Shown: positions 1-10,194, counted from the first letter of the stretch. The stretch: DNA of 41,746 bases from Rhodospirillales bacterium (GCA_009691105.1 SHVU01000016.1:1-41746); one strand, 5' to 3'. The notes: generated from the sequence alone by a model not told the origin. Made by a program: numbers and translations.

Positions 1-1
1 C

Positions 2-694
2 TCCAGGCGTCACAACTGCGTGCTGCAGATGGGCGGTTCGGATCAATGGGGCAACATTGTCGGCGGCGTCGAGCTTGGCCGCCGCGTCGACAACAGAGCT
101 CTGTTCGGCCTGACCACGCCGCTGCTGCAGACCGCGTCGGGCGCCAAGATGGGCAAGACCGCGGCCGGCGCAGTTTGGCTGAACGCCGACATGCTGGCCC
201 CTTACGACTACTGGCAGTATTGGCGGAACACCGAGGACGCCGACGTTGGGCGCTTCCTGAGACTTTTCACCGACTTGCCGATCGCCGAGATCGAGCGCCT
301 AGAGAAACTCCAAGGCGCCGAGCTCAACGAGGCCAAGAAAATCCTCGCCAACGAAACGACCCGGCTTGGTCACGGGACCGAAGCGGCCGAAGCCGCCGCC
401 GAAACGGCGCGCCGCACCTTCGAGGACGGAACGAGCGGTGAGTCGCTGCCGACGGTCGATATTGGTCGCTCTGAATTGGAAGCCGGGCTTCTGGCCTACG
501 ACCTGCTGCGTCGCGCCGGTCTCGCGGCCAGCAACGGCGAAGCCCGACGTTTGATCAAAGGCGGCGGGGCGCGTCTCAATGGCGCGACGATTGCCGACGA
601 ATCGCAAAAAGTGACGACCCGCGATCTCGACGCTCAAGGAGCGATAAAACTTTCGGCGGGCAAGAAGCGCCACGCCATGGTGCGCGCCGTCTAG
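2..694 (+). CDS. tyrS: Tyrosyl-tRNA synthetase, C-terminal part (5' end outside window)
   Basis: Class I aminoacyl-tRNA synthetase that charges tRNA-Tyr in the cytoplasm. Only about 230 residues are visible. The frame is already open at base 2, so the GTG at 20 is not the real start. Visible signatures are the tyrosine-site motif [10 protein letters not shown] near the left edge, the class I KMSKS loop in its TyrRS form KMGKT (bases 146-160), followed by AVWLN, and a C-terminal S4-like RNA-binding domain (about 480-690, with [15 protein letters not shown]). The N-terminal Rossmann half with the HIGH motif lies upstream of the window. Its TAG stop overlaps the stop of the convergent YhdP-like gene within the tetranucleotide CTAG at 691-694. 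Identity is secure; nothing about regulation can be seen. Confidence 0.96.
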   Translation, partial: SRRHNCVLQMGGSDQWGNIVGGVELGRRVDNRALFGLTTPLLQTASGAKMGKTAAGAVWLNADMLAPYDYWQYWRNTEDADVGRFLRLFTDLPIAEIERLEKLQGAELNEAKKILANETTRLGHGTEAAEAAAETARRTFEDGTSGESLPTVDIGRSELEAGLLAYDLLRRAGLAASNGEARRLIKGGGARLNGATIADESQKVTTRDLDAQGAIKLSAGKKRHAMVRAV

Positions 695-3600
695 CCACCG
701 CCCCCGGACGCCGGTTCCTCGACCTTGCCGGGCAAATCGAAGACATCGAAGATCTTTCGCAGGATCCCCGGCGTCAGCAACGTCAGCGGATTGTAGGTGA
801 CTTCCGGCTTATCGGTCGGACCGGTCATGCGGAAGTTCGCGACGAACACGCCGCTTCCCTTGTCCCCGAAGAGCGGGCCGATGATCGGGATTTGCGTCGG
901 CAAGCTGTTGAAGAAGCTCGCCGGGACCACGGTGCCAGACAAATCGAGCGTCTTGTGAATGCTGTTGATCGAGCCCCCGGCCGTGAAGCTGACGGGCCCT
1001 CGGGCCCGCGACTCGCCGACGGTGATCATGCCGCGATCCAAGGTGTAGGGCGCTTCGAGGCGCGAGAAGCCGAGCCCTTCGCCTTGCAGAGCTTCGAGGA
1101 TTCCGGTGATGCCCATGAGGCTGAGAAGATGGGCCAGAACCGGCGCATCCTTTATGTGGAAGTTGTCGACATTGAGCATGCCGGCGAGCGGCGCGTGCGG
1201 CTTGGAGTCGTCGAAGATCCCGTCGAGCTCCAGCGTTCCACCGATCATGTTGTCGTAGTAGTCGAAGCGGCGGAACGTTTCGCCGGCATCCTGGGAGCGC
1301 ACCGTCAATCGACGCTTGTCCGGACCGGCAGGTTCGATCCGAACTTCCACCGACGCCTGCGGATTGAGGTTCGCCGTAAAGCCGATGCGCGACCACCGCC
1401 CGAAGATCTTCATGAGCTCGCCATTCGCGACCTCGACCGCACGGCCGTGGCCGAGACGCACCTGCCCCAAGGCATAGCGCACCGTGATGGGTGGCTCGTT
1501 GGGATTGATGACGGGCTCGGCAGCGGTGACCGCGCCGGCAAGCCAGGGTTCGAGATCGAAGCGACGGCCTTGGATATCGGCGTCCCATCCGCCCGCGGTG
1601 CCGGGACGGAAGGTCGCGGCAAAATCGATCCGCTCCTCGGGATCGATAGCGAAGCGCGCCAGCGTGACTTGCTCCAAGCGGTTGTCGGGACCGCCGAATT
1701 TCGCCGAGCCATCGATCCGCAAATTCGGTGCTTCGACCGTAAATCTCGGAACGTCGACAACGGTCTCGCCTTTGAGGCCAAGCTCGAGGCGAGCCTCGGC
1801 GGCGACGCCCGAGGCTTTCGACCACCGAAAATCCGGCAAGCTCACACTGGCTTCGGCCAGGTCGAAGCGTGCGTCGAGCCCACGGCGGCCATCCCGGAAA
1901 ATCGAATAGTCGGCTTCGACGCTGATCGGACCTTGGATCGTATCGCCGGAGAACGGTGGGAAATCGAGCCCGAGGTCTTCGACCCGGTGGCGGCGATCGA
2001 GAGTGCCCGCCAACCGGTAGTGGTTGGAGACCGGCTGCGCATCGTCCAGGTAGTGCGTCCAGACGAGCGTCGCCGGAATCGATCCGAGCTGGCCGCGCCC
2101 CTTGAGTTCGAGTCGCGTCCGACTCACGTCGAGATCGAAACGCCAGCCGCTCAGGTTGAGATTTCGGAAGGCGCCGATCAAGGACACATCGGTGAGCGTC
2201 GCCGAAGCCTCGGCCTTGACCTGATCCTTGGTCAGGGTGTGCTCGGCGATAAAGTACAGCTTGAGGCGGGCCGAGGCGCGCCCACTCGCCAGCGCCGGAT
2301 CGAGGCCGCCCAGCTTGGCGAAGCCCAGCGGCGGATGATCGATGAAGGCCAGGGCGTCACGAACCGGCCCGTCGATAAAGAGCTCTAGATCGGTGTACTG
2401 GTCTTTCTCGTCGAGACCCGTGAACAGGATGCGGCCCCGGCTCGTCTTAAGATTGCCGGTCTCGCCTCGCGTGATCGCGATATCGAAGCGCCGCGTGTCG
2501 AAGGTCGCGGTCCCAAACACATTGCGGGCCTTGGGCAGCGGCGGCAACGCATCGACCGTGAACCCGTCGAGAACCATATCGCCGGTTAGCGACAGGATCT
2601 TGAACCATTCGGCTCCCTCGCCGCGCATCACAATGTCGGCGCGGGCTTCGCGAACCGAGCCGTCCGCCATATGCGCCGTGACCCAATTCCAAGCGTCCTT
2701 GCCCCACGTCCGGGGCCAATAGCGTTTGACCTCGGCCATCTTCACGCCGCGCAGCGTGCCGGACGCCGCAACGGTCATGGCCTGACGCGTCAAGCCGATG
2801 CCATCGATGTGACCGGAGACCGATACCTTTGGTCCTTGGAGGTCCGCCTCCAGCGACTGGACATCGAAGCGCAACGCCGAGGCCAGATAGCGACCCTTCA
2901 TGGTCACGGACCGCAGCGGAAAGACGTGCGCGGTCGGGGCCGATAATTCGAATTGGCCGGTGGGCCCGAAATCGAGCGAAAGCTCCTCGATCTCGAGAAT
3001 GCGCGGTCCGCCGTTGAACCAGCCCCGCAGCAGTATCTTGTCGATCGCGAGGCGCTGGGCCATGGGGCTCGGCAGCACGACATGGCCAGGCCCGCCGGAA
3101 AACTCAAAGCGCGCCGTTTCGATCGCGCCGTCGAGACCGACGCGGCCCCGGGCTGAAATCTTCAGGGGCGTCTCGATGTCGGCAAGACGTGCGATGTCCG
3201 GTGAAAATCGCGCCAGCGAGGCCGGCCGGACGGGACCCGTATCGATCTCGACGTCGATCATGCGGTCGGCGGACCGATAGGTCGCGCCAAGGCGCATCGG
3301 AGTGGTCTCGCCATCGACTTCCAAGTCGAGGACGGCTTCGACCGCCACGCCTGTCGCGCCGCGTTCCAAGGTGATTCGGCGGGCCGGCATTTCCCAGGTG
3401 GTGCCCGCCTGGCGATCGTCCACGACCAGTTCGGCATCGACGATCCTGAGCCGCGTCAGATAGCGCCCCAGCGGGTCTTCGGCGTCGACCGACTCGAGCG
3501 CATCGACAATCCGGCTTATCAGGCGCGGTGAGCCGAGCGCTTCCCGCGCGAACCCCAAATCGAATCGCCCTTCGGCGCCACGCCGTAGGCGCAGGCTCGG

Positions 3601-3960
3601 GCGGAACAAATCAATGCTGCGAGGAGCGAGGACGCCCTTGAGAAGCGCTTCGGCGCTGAGCGCCAACGACAACTCGGGGATATCCGCGATCACCGTTCCG
3701 TTCGGATCGAGGACCCGCACGTTGACGGCGCGGATATCGAGCGTTCGCTCCCATCCCGCCCAGGTCAGGATCGTGTCGTCGAAACTGACCTGATAGGCGC
3801 CGGGATCGAAGCTGAGCGCTTCTTCGACATAGGGCGAGAGAAAGCCAAGGGAGATAGGACCAGAGGACAACCGCCACGCGAGAAGGATGGCCACGATGGC
3901 CAACCCGGTCGCGAGTGCGGCGAAGAACTGAATGAAGCGTCGGGCCGTACGAACTATCAC
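691..3960 (-). CDS. YhdP/AsmA-like envelope protein (DUF3971 + AsmA_2)
   Basis: A 1089-residue protein with one N-terminal membrane anchor (about residues 10-30) and a long periplasmic part of the repetitive beta-rich kind seen in AsmA, YhdP and TamB proteins. The C-terminal third (about 850-1070) looks like the AsmA_2 region, with [20 protein letters not shown] and a final [20 protein letters not shown]. In E. coli, YhdP, TamB and YdbH act redundantly in phospholipid movement to the outer membrane; a similar role here is inferred from family. The start is GTG at 3960, supported by an AGGAAA Shine-Dalgarno sequence 8 bases upstream. It is divergent from glnE across about 77 bases and convergent with tyrS, sharing stop bases with it. 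Length fits the alphaproteobacterial members. The exact substrate is unknown. Confidence 0.85.
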   Translation of the reverse strand: MIVRTARRFIQFFAALATGLAIVAILLAWRLSSGPISLGFLSPYVEEALSFDPGAYQVSFDDTILTWAGWERTLDIRAVNVRVLDPNGTVIADIPELSLALSAEALLKGVLAPRSIDLFRPSLRLRRGAEGRFDLGFAREALGSPRLISRIVDALESVDAEDPLGRYLTRLRIVDAELVVDDRQAGTTWEMPARRITLERGATGVAVEAVLDLEVDGETTPMRLGATYRSADRMIDVEIDTGPVRPASLARFSPDIARLADIETPLKISARGRVGLDGAIETARFEFSGGPGHVVLPSPMAQRLAIDKILLRGWFNGGPRILEIEELSLDFGPTGQFELSAPTAHVFPLRSVTMKGRYLASALRFDVQSLEADLQGPKVSVSGHIDGIGLTRQAMTVAASGTLRGVKMAEVKRYWPRTWGKDAWNWVTAHMADGSVREARADIVMRGEGAEWFKILSLTGDMVLDGFTVDALPPLPKARNVFGTATFDTRRFDIAITRGETGNLKTSRGRILFTGLDEKDQYTDLELFIDGPVRDALAFIDHPPLGFAKLGGLDPALASGRASARLKLYFIAEHTLTKDQVKAEASATLTDVSLIGAFRNLNLSGWRFDLDVSRTRLELKGRGQLGSIPATLVWTHYLDDAQPVSNHYRLAGTLDRRHRVEDLGLDFPPFSGDTIQGPISVEADYSIFRDGRRGLDARFDLAEASVSLPDFRWSKASGVAAEARLELGLKGETVVDVPRFTVEAPNLRIDGSAKFGGPDNRLEQVTLARFAIDPEERIDFAATFRPGTAGGWDADIQGRRFDLEPWLAGAVTAAEPVINPNEPPITVRYALGQVRLGHGRAVEVANGELMKIFGRWSRIGFTANLNPQASVEVRIEPAGPDKRRLTVRSQDAGETFRRFDYYDNMIGGTLELDGIFDDSKPHAPLAGMLNVDNFHIKDAPVLAHLLSLMGITGILEALQGEGLGFSRLEAPYTLDRGMITVGESRARGPVSFTAGGSINSIHKTLDLSGTVVPASFFNSLPTQIPIIGPLFGDKGSGVFVANFRMTGPTDKPEVTYNPLTLLTPGILRKIFDVFDLPGKVEEPASGGGG

Positions 3961-4037
3961 CGGGCTCGTTTCCTGGCTGGCGATCCTTGACCGCCGAGAC
4001 CTCCTCCCGCAGTGTTTCGAGGTCGGAGGCCCACATC

Positions 4038-7016
4038 ATGCCTGAATTCGCCGCTCGATTCGAGCCGAGGTTATTACCTGGCGCCGCCGACCCTCGTCAG
4101 GCCGCACTCGGCGTCGAACGCTGGCTGGAGGCTGCTCAGGCGTACGACGATTCGACCCTCGTCCGCTTCGCACGCGATCTGGCCGCTGGGACTGAAGGCC
4201 GCGCCGTGCTCGACGCCGTGTTCGGCAACAGTCCCTTCCTGGCCCAGTGCGCGGTCAACGAACCGGCCATCATCCGGGATGTTCTGGTGACCGGGCCGGA
4301 TGACACCTTCGCCGCCATTCTTGCCGATACCGAACACCTTCGTCACCGACCCACCGACAAGCCGACCGTCATCAAAGGCTTGCGGATCGCCCGGCGACGC
4401 GTCGCCCTCGCCGTCGGCCTGGCCGACATTCTCGGGACATGGCCGCTGGAACGGGTAACGGCGGCGCTGAGCACGTTCGCCGACAGTGCGGTCGGCACGG
4501 CGGTGGCGCATCTCCTCCGCGAAGCGGCCGGACGCGGCTTGCTCGAACTTGCCGGCGACGACATCGAGCGACAGTCCGGCTACGTCGTCCTCGGGATGGG
4601 CAAGCTCGGCGGGGGGGAGCTGAACTACTCGAGCGACATCGACCTGATTGTGCTCTACGACGCCGACGTAGTACGGGCGCCGGACCAGGACTCCCTTCAC
4701 AAGACCATGGTCCGCATGACCCGCGATCTGGTCCGCCTGTTGGAAGAACGCACCGGCGACGGCTACGTCTTCCGGACCGATCTTCGGCTCCGTCCCGATC
4801 CCAGTTCGACGCCGCCGGCGATCTCGCTCGCCGCCGCGTCGACGTACTACGAAAGCATGGGCCAGAACTGGGAACGGGCGGCGATGATCAAAGCCCGGCC
4901 CGTGGCCGGCGATATCTCTGCCGGCGCGGCCTTCCTCGGCAATCTGCGGCCGTATATCTGGCGCAAGTACCTCGACTTCGCGGCGATCCAGGACATTCAT
5001 TCCATCAAGCGCCAGATCGACGCCCATCGCGGCGGCGGCACGGTCCAGCTCTACGGCCACAACATCAAACTCGGGCGAGGCGGCATTCGCGAGATCGAGT
5101 TCTTCGCCCAGACCCAGCAGTTGATCTGGGGCGGACGGATTCCAGAATTGCGCTCGGCCGTGACCACCAAAGCCCTGCAGGCCCTTGCCGACGCCGGACG
5201 GATCGGCACCGACACCGCAACCGAGATGACCGAGGCCTACCGGTATCTGCGCCGCGTCGAGCACCGCCTGCAGATGATCGACGACCGCCAGACCCATACG
5301 CTGCCCGACGACGAGGCGAACCTAGCGGCTCTGGCGACATTTCTCGGATACGCCAGTGCCGAGGCTTTCGGCGAAGAGCTCGTCGCCCATCTGCATAAGG
5401 TCGAAACGCACTACGCCGATCTGTTCGAGGACGCGCCATCGCTGGCGGCACCGGGCGCGGCCGAGGGCAACTTGGTGTTCACCGGCGGCGATCCCGATCC
5501 GGAAACTCTCGGCTCCATCGAACGCCTGGGATATCGCAATCCCAAGGCCGTGGATGGCGCCATCCGCGGCTGGCACCACGGCCGCTACCGGGCGACGCGC
5601 AGCCAGCGGGCCCGGGAGCTCCTGACCGAACTCGTGCCGGTGATGCTCGCAGCGCTTGCCCGCACGCCGATCCCCGACGAAGCGTTCTTGCGCTTCGATT
5701 CCTTCCTGGCGCGCTTGCCCGCCGGCGTGCCGATCCTGTCGATGATTCATTCCCGGCCGGAGCTTCTCGAATTGATCGCCGAGGTCATCGGCAAGGCGCC
5801 GCGGTTGGCCGAGCATCTCGCCCGCCGACCGTCCCTCGTCGACAGCGTTCTGTTCGGCGATTTCTTCGCGCCACCGCCGCCCCTCGAAACGCTTCGCGCT
5901 GAGCTGCGCCGCCAACGCGGATCGACCGCGCGGTTCGAAGAAACCCTCGACGCCTATCGGCGTTGGGCTAATGACCGGCGGTTCCAGGTCGGCATCCAGT
6001 TCCTGCGGAATTCCTTGGCGCCCGACGCAGCCGCGGCGGCGCTCAGCGACATCGCCGATTGCGTCCTCGGCGAGCTGCTCGCCGACGTCGAGGCCGAGTT
6101 CGCCCGCCAGCACGGCCTGGTCCGCGGCGCCGCGATCGTCGTCCTGGCGCTCGGCAAGCTCGGCGGCCGCGAGATGACCCAGACCTCGGACCTCGATCTT
6201 GTCTTCGTTTATGACGCGCCCAAGGACGCGATGTCGGACGGGCCGCGGCCGCTCGCCGCCGCCCACTACTTCGCGCGCCTTAGCCAACGGATCATCGGCG
6301 CCATCACGGCCCAGACCAACGAAGGCGATCTCTACGCTGTCGACATGCGGCTTCGGCCATCTGGCACCAAAGGACCGATCGCCTCCAGCCTCGAGGCCTA
6401 TGCCCGCTACCACGCCGAGAACGCCTGGACATGGGAGCACATGGCGCTGACCCGGGCCCGGGTCGTGGCTGGCCCCAAAGCCCTCGCCGACCGGGTCGAG
6501 GCCATTCTGACGTCAGCGCTGACCGCGCCGCGCGCGGCCGATGCGTTGCTAGCCGACGTCGCCGACATGCGGAAGCGGATGGATGCCGATCATCACAGCG
6601 AAAGCCTGTGGGACGCCAAACACGTTCGCGGCGGCCAAGTCGATATCGAGTTCATCACCCAGTACTTGGCGCTACGCGAGGCGCATGGTCGACCCGACGT
6701 TCTCGCACCAAACACCAAGGCGACGCTCGGCCGGCTCCGCGATGCCGGCAAACTGGATGGGGCCGCGGCCGCGACGTTGATCGCCGCCCTCGAAAGCTGG
6801 CAAGGCGTTCAGGCCATGCTGCGGCTGACCATCGACCAACGCGTCCTGGCCGCGGGCGACGGCGAAATCCCGGAAAGCCTGCGCGCCAATTTGGCTCGGG
6901 CGGCGGGAGCGCCAGACTACGACGCCTTGAAAAAAATCCTAGGAACAACGGCCGCCGACGTGCGGCGCATTTACGACTCTCTCGTCGATACACCGGCCAG
7001 CCGTCTAGCGCGCTGA
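4038..7016 (+). CDS. glnE: Bifunctional glutamine synthetase adenylyltransferase / adenylyl-removing enzyme
   Basis: Controls nitrogen assimilation by adding AMP to and removing it from glutamine synthetase, under PII control in proteobacteria. Both nucleotidyltransferase domains are visible: the N-terminal adenylyl-removing one with GMGKLGGGELNYSSDIDLIV (about residues 185-205) and the C-terminal adenylyltransferase one with LGKLGGREMTQTSDLDLVFV (about 703-723), each with the paired aspartates that bind metal. The product is 992 residues, normal for the family. I chose ATG 4038 because a perfect GGAGG (4025-4029) sits 8 bases upstream; an in-frame TTG at 3987 would add 17 residues without support. 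The gene is monocistronic here: 118 bases separate it from the following receiver gene. Confidence 0.96.
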   Translation: MPEFAARFEPRLLPGAADPRQAALGVERWLEAAQAYDDSTLVRFARDLAAGTEGRAVLDAVFGNSPFLAQCAVNEPAIIRDVLVTGPDDTFAAILADTEHLRHRPTDKPTVIKGLRIARRRVALAVGLADILGTWPLERVTAALSTFADSAVGTAVAHLLREAAGRGLLELAGDDIERQSGYVVLGMGKLGGGELNYSSDIDLIVLYDADVVRAPDQDSLHKTMVRMTRDLVRLLEERTGDGYVFRTDLRLRPDPSSTPPAISLAAASTYYESMGQNWERAAMIKARPVAGDISAGAAFLGNLRPYIWRKYLDFAAIQDIHSIKRQIDAHRGGGTVQLYGHNIKLGRGGIREIEFFAQTQQLIWGGRIPELRSAVTTKALQALADAGRIGTDTATEMTEAYRYLRRVEHRLQMIDDRQTHTLPDDEANLAALATFLGYASAEAFGEELVAHLHKVETHYADLFEDAPSLAAPGAAEGNLVFTGGDPDPETLGSIERLGYRNPKAVDGAIRGWHHGRYRATRSQRARELLTELVPVMLAALARTPIPDEAFLRFDSFLARLPAGVPILSMIHSRPELLELIAEVIGKAPRLAEHLARRPSLVDSVLFGDFFAPPPPLETLRAELRRQRGSTARFEETLDAYRRWANDRRFQVGIQFLRNSLAPDAAAAALSDIADCVLGELLADVEAEFARQHGLVRGAAIVVLALGKLGGREMTQTSDLDLVFVYDAPKDAMSDGPRPLAAAHYFARLSQRIIGAITAQTNEGDLYAVDMRLRPSGTKGPIASSLEAYARYHAENAWTWEHMALTRARVVAGPKALADRVEAILTSALTAPRAADALLADVADMRKRMDADHHSESLWDAKHVRGGQVDIEFITQYLALREAHGRPDVLAPNTKATLGRLRDAGKLDGAAAATLIAALESWQGVQAMLRLTIDQRVLAAGDGEIPESLRANLARAAGAPDYDALKKILGTTAADVRRIYDSLVDTPASRLAR

Positions 7017-7134
7017 AGAGGAAACCCGTCTGCACATCTTAAAATTGCCATGATCGGCGCTATTTATTCGGAAGCCGGGCAATAGGGTTCTGGTCCAGAG
7101 CTTGCAAGAGCGGTAACGCGGGAACGGGTCAACG

Positions 7135-7649
7135 ATGGTTGGCGACGTGTTCAAGGGCCTCGACATTCTGATCGTGGACGACAATGTGCGGGATCGGGCC
7201 GCTATGCGGCGGATCCTGCAAAGCCACGGGCTACCCACGTCATCGAAGTCTCCGAGCCGCTGGAGGCGCTGGAGATCATCCGCCGCCGCAAGCCGGACCT
7301 TTTGATCATCGAACGGCATCTCGAACTCGTTCGCTTTCTGCGGGCCGACAAGGATCCGGCGATCGCCGAAATCCCCATCATCATGACCAGCGCCAAGCAT
7401 CGTCACAGCGACGTGCAGGAAGCGCACAGCTCGGGCATCGACGAATTCCTCGCCAAACCAGCGGGCATCAAACGGCTGCTCTCGTACGCGCTCAAGGCGC
7501 TGCGCGACCGCCGTCCGTTCATTCGTTCGGACTTGTATCTCGGGCCGGACCGGCGGCGCACCGCGCCGATCCCCATGCCCATGGCGACCATGCCGATGGG
7601 CATCGGCATCCTGACCGAAGACGAAATCCGCGTTCTGCTGCGCGGCTAA
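7135..7649 (+). pseudogene. CheY-like receiver protein, frameshifted and lacking the phosphoacceptor
   Basis: From ATG 7135 the frame reads a receiver start (LDILIVDDNVRDRAAMRRIL) and then breaks after codon GGG at 7228-7230. The sequence continues cleanly in another frame as THVIEVSEPLEALEIIRRRK to TAA 7649. One extra G in the GGG run would restore SHGATHVIEV, so this is a one-base loss or a sequencing error. Independently, strand beta3 ends LLIIE: the phosphoacceptor Asp is Glu, and about seven residues that normally form the MPGMDG loop are missing before LVRFLR. The acidic pair DD, the Ser/Thr (IIMTSA) and the Lys (FLAKP) are kept. The tail RPFIRSDLYLGPDRRR resembles one I associate with alphaproteobacterial single-domain receivers. 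It is probably non-phosphorylatable or dead. It is convergent with prfB, 8 bases apart. Confidence 0.8.
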
Positions 7650-7657
7650 AGTGCCGG

Positions 7658-8783
7658 CTACGTGCCGGCCTTCTTGCCCTTATCACCTTTGACGCGCGCC
7701 GCGAGCGCGGCCGTCATGAACCCATCGAGACCGCCGTCGAGTACGGCGGCGGTGTTGCTGGTCTCGACCCCGGTCCGCAAGTCTTTCACCAACTGATAGG
7801 GCTGCAGAACGTAGGACCGGATCTGGTGTCCCCAGCCGATGTCGGTCTTGGCGGCATGGGCCGCGGCGAGCGCCTCTTCGCGCTTGCGCAGTTCGAACTC
7901 ATACAAGCGCGCCTTGAGCATCCCCATCGCCGTCGCCCGGTTGCGATGCTGCGACCGGTCGTTCTGACATTGGACGACGATGCCGCTCGGCAAATGGGTG
8001 ATACGGACGGCGCTGTCGGTCCGGTTGACGTGCTGGCCGCCGGCGCCCGACGCGCGGTAGGTGTCGATCTTCAAATCCTTGTCGAGGACCTCGATCTTGA
8101 TGGTGTCGTCGACCACAGGATAGACGCCGACCGAGGCGAAGCTCGTGTGGCGGCGGTCGTTCGAATCAAACGGTGAGATGCGGACCAGACGATGAACGCC
8201 GGCCTCGGTCCGAAGCCAGCCATAGGCGTTCGTGCCGATCACTTTGATGGTCGCCGATTTGATCCCGGCTTCTTCACCGCTGCTTTCTTCGATCCATTCG
8301 ACTTTGTAGTCACGTGCCTCGGCCCAGCGCGTGTACATCCGCATCAGCATTTCGGCCCAGTCCTGGGCTTCGGTTCCGCCGGCCCCGGCATGGACTTCGA
8401 GATAGCTGTCGTTGGGATCGGCTTCGCCCGACAGGAGCGTTTCGAGCTCCTGCTTCGCGGCTTTTTCCTTGAGGGCCCGCAGCGCGTCGAGCGCTTCAGC
8501 CTGGATCGTCTTGTCGCCTTCGGTCTCGGCCAGCGCCGCCAGTTCGCGGTTGTCGGCGAGGCTTTGTGACAATGAGTCGACCGACGCTAGGCGCCCGCTA
8601 AGCCGCGTCCGCTCGCGCATGACATTTTGGGCTTCTTCGGCGTTATTCCAGAACGCCGGGTCTTCGGTCCGGGCGTCGAGAGTCTTCAGCCGTTGGCGCG
8701 CCGCATCGTAGTCAAAGATGCCTCCGCAGAAGCTCGAGCGATTGTTCGATCGCAGCGGCCAGGGAATCGATTTCGGCGCTCAT
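7658..8783 (-). CDS. prfB: Peptide chain release factor 2, expressed by programmed +1 frameshift
   Basis: RF2 recognises UAA and UGA stops and triggers peptide release on the ribosome. The gene is in two frames: 23 codons from ATG 8783 (MSAEIDSLAAAIEQSLELLR...), an in-frame TGA at 8714-8712, then 351 codons in the +1 frame starting with GAC at 8713. The total of 374 residues is close to the family norm. The stop-codon reader tripeptide SPF (about 203-205) and the catalytic GGQ (about 248-250, in SGAGGQHVNRTDS) are present at nearly E. coli positions. The start has GGAGA about 7 bases upstream. Translation should be joined as complement(7658..8713, 8715..8783). Reading from the ATG at 8620 loses the N-terminal 54 residues and is wrong. 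Confidence 0.96.
8711..8726 (-). promoter_or_regulatory. RF2 autoregulatory +1 frameshift site
   Basis: On the minus strand the site reads CGG AGG CAT CTT TGA C. It holds an internal Shine-Dalgarno-like CGGAGG three bases before the slippery CTT, then the poor-context stop TGA C. This is the same codon layout as the classic E. coli prfB site (AGG GGG TAT CTT TGA C). When RF2 is scarce the ribosome slips forward one base and completes RF2; when RF2 is abundant it terminates after 23 codons. Confidence 0.95.
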
Positions 8784-8802
8784 GATCGGGTCTCCGCGTT
8801 AG

Positions 8803-8846
8803 GGCTTGCGGCGGTTGTAGACGCGGCGGCCGGAGCCGCGCAAGCC
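8803..8846 (-). other. GC-rich inverted repeat between amidase gene and prfB
   Basis: The arms GGCTTGCG (8803-8810) and CGCAAGCC (8839-8846) pair perfectly, and an inner GCGGC/GCCGC stem can form inside the loop. It lies just after the amidase stop and 20 bases before prfB. No U-run follows on the minus strand, so it is not a classical intrinsic terminator. It may be a read-through-modulating hairpin, an RNA-processing site, or chance in GC-rich DNA. Confidence 0.4.
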
Positions 8847-8853
8847 GGCAATC

Positions 8854-10194
8854 TTAGACGAATGCCCCAAGATCGGGACGGGGCGCCGGACCGACCAGAT
8901 TTTCGACCAAGCAGGACAGGGCCAGCAGGCGGCGTTCGGCAAAGGCCGGGACCATGAGTTGCAATCCCACCGGCAACGACGCTCCCAAGCCGTGGATCGG
9001 AGTCGACGCGGCGGCCAACCCAAACATGTTGGCCGGCTGGGCACCGCGGGTGATGGTGAGCGCCAAGGACAGTCCTCTGTCGAAATCGGCAAAGTCGGTG
9101 ACGGCCGGCGCGACCAGCGCCGCCATCGGCGTGATCCAGCCGTCGAGGTCCTCGAGACCGCGGGCCGCAACGCCCTCCAGCTCGACGACACGCCGACGGG
9201 CCCGGATGTAATCGGAGCCGAGCGTATCGAGACCGCGGCTGGCCCGCGCTGCGACCACCGCATCCATCTGGCCGCGCTCGGAGAGGAACCGCTCGCGACC
9301 GAGGATCGCGATTAGATCGGCGGGCAGGATCGTCGGGAACAGGCGTTCCCGTTCCATGGCTTCTGGAAGATCGACCAGCACGATCTCGACCCCGGCGGAA
9401 ACGAGGCGAGCCAGGGCCGCGTCCATGCAGGCGGCAACATCGGGCTGAAGATCGTCATAGAAATAGATCGCCGGCCGACCAAGGCGAAGACCGCGCGCCG
9501 GAGCCGCCGCGACCGGCGCTTCGCCGTCGAGGGCCGCGTGAACGATCGCGGCGTCGGCGGCTGAGCGGGTCAGAAACCCGAGGGTGTCGAGGCTGGGCGA
9601 CAGCGGAAAGACACCGTCGGTCGGATACAGCCCGCTCGTCGTCTTGAGTCCGAACACACCGCAGAAGGCGGCGAGACCGGCCGCGACCGCGACCGCCGAA
9701 CCCGACGACGACCCGCCGGGAATGCGATGAACGGCGGCGTCCCACGGGTTCCAGGGTGTCCCCTGCGACGCCGAAATACCGACGGCGCCCAGCGCGAATT
9801 CGACCGTCTTTGTCTTGCCAATAACGACGACGCCGGCACGCTTCAAAGCACGAGCGAACGAACTTTCGCCGCCGATGATGTCGGCGACATCGAGATGCGA
9901 TCCCGCCGTGGTCGGCATGCCGTCGACGGCGATCAAATCCTTGATGGCGATCGGAACGCCCATCAGCGGTCCGAGATCGGTTCCGACGGCGCGCAAGGCA
10001 TCCATCGCCCGGGCTTGGGCAAGCGCATTGCCGTTGACGTGCTGATACGCGCCGAGCTTCGGATCGAGGATCGCGATGCGATCGAGATAGGCTTTGGTCG
10101 CGGCTTCGGCGGTGATCCGGCCGTCGCGGAAAGCCTGGGCGAAGTCTCTGAGCCCTCCGGTCGCGAGGGGATCAACGGGAAGAGAAATCGTCAT
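8854..10194 (-). CDS. Amidase-signature family protein missing the nucleophile segment
   Basis: A 446-residue amidase-signature protein (GatA / fatty-acid-amide hydrolase superfamily), which normally cleaves amide bonds with a Lys-cisSer-Ser triad. The catalytic Lys (about 85, in IAIKDLIAVDGMPTTAGS) and the cis-Ser block GGSSSGSAVAVAAG (about 160-173) are visible. The next conserved block, usually of the form GTDTGGSxRIPA and carrying the nucleophilic Ser, is absent: the chain runs from VAAGLAAF directly into CGVFGLKTTSGLYPTDGV. An in-frame loss of roughly 16-18 codons explains this, so the product is probably inactive. Start ATG 10194 is preferred over GTG 10233 because the family-like sequence begins there; the RBS is weak. 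No gatB or gatC neighbour is present, so it is not the tRNA amidotransferase operon. The natural substrate is unknown. Confidence 0.8.
   Translation of the reverse strand: MTISLPVDPLATGGLRDFAQAFRDGRITAEAATKAYLDRIAILDPKLGAYQHVNGNALAQARAMDALRAVGTDLGPLMGVPIAIKDLIAVDGMPTTAGSHLDVADIIGGESSFARALKRAGVVVIGKTKTVEFALGAVGISASQGTPWNPWDAAVHRIPGGSSSGSAVAVAAGLAAFCGVFGLKTTSGLYPTDGVFPLSPSLDTLGFLTRSAADAAIVHAALDGEAPVAAAPARGLRLGRPAIYFYDDLQPDVAACMDAALARLVSAGVEIVLVDLPEAMERERLFPTILPADLIAILGRERFLSERGQMDAVVAARASRGLDTLGSDYIRARRRVVELEGVAARGLEDLDGWITPMAALVAPAVTDFADFDRGLSLALTITRGAQPANMFGLAAASTPIHGLGASLPVGLQLMVPAFAERRLLALSCLVENLVGPAPRPDLGAFV

Noticed and set aside
892-2388. 498-residue plus-strand open frame opposite the YhdP-like gene
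   Set aside because: It is the antisense mirror of a well-supported gene; composition is Arg/Glu-rich without any recognisable domain, as expected from GC-biased third positions.
3611-4039. Minus-strand frame starting MMWASDLETLREEV upstream of the YhdP-like gene
   Set aside because: The first 25 residues look helical, but it soon overlaps the YhdP gene out of frame and has no conserved continuation.
4074-6440. Two long minus-strand frames (about 407 and 372 residues) opposite glnE
   Set aside because: glnE is certain on the plus strand over its full length; the antisense frames show no motifs.
7184-8176. 330-residue plus-strand frame crossing the receiver gene and prfB
   Set aside because: It reads the receiver gene out of frame and then runs antisense through prfB; an artefact of the frameshift region.
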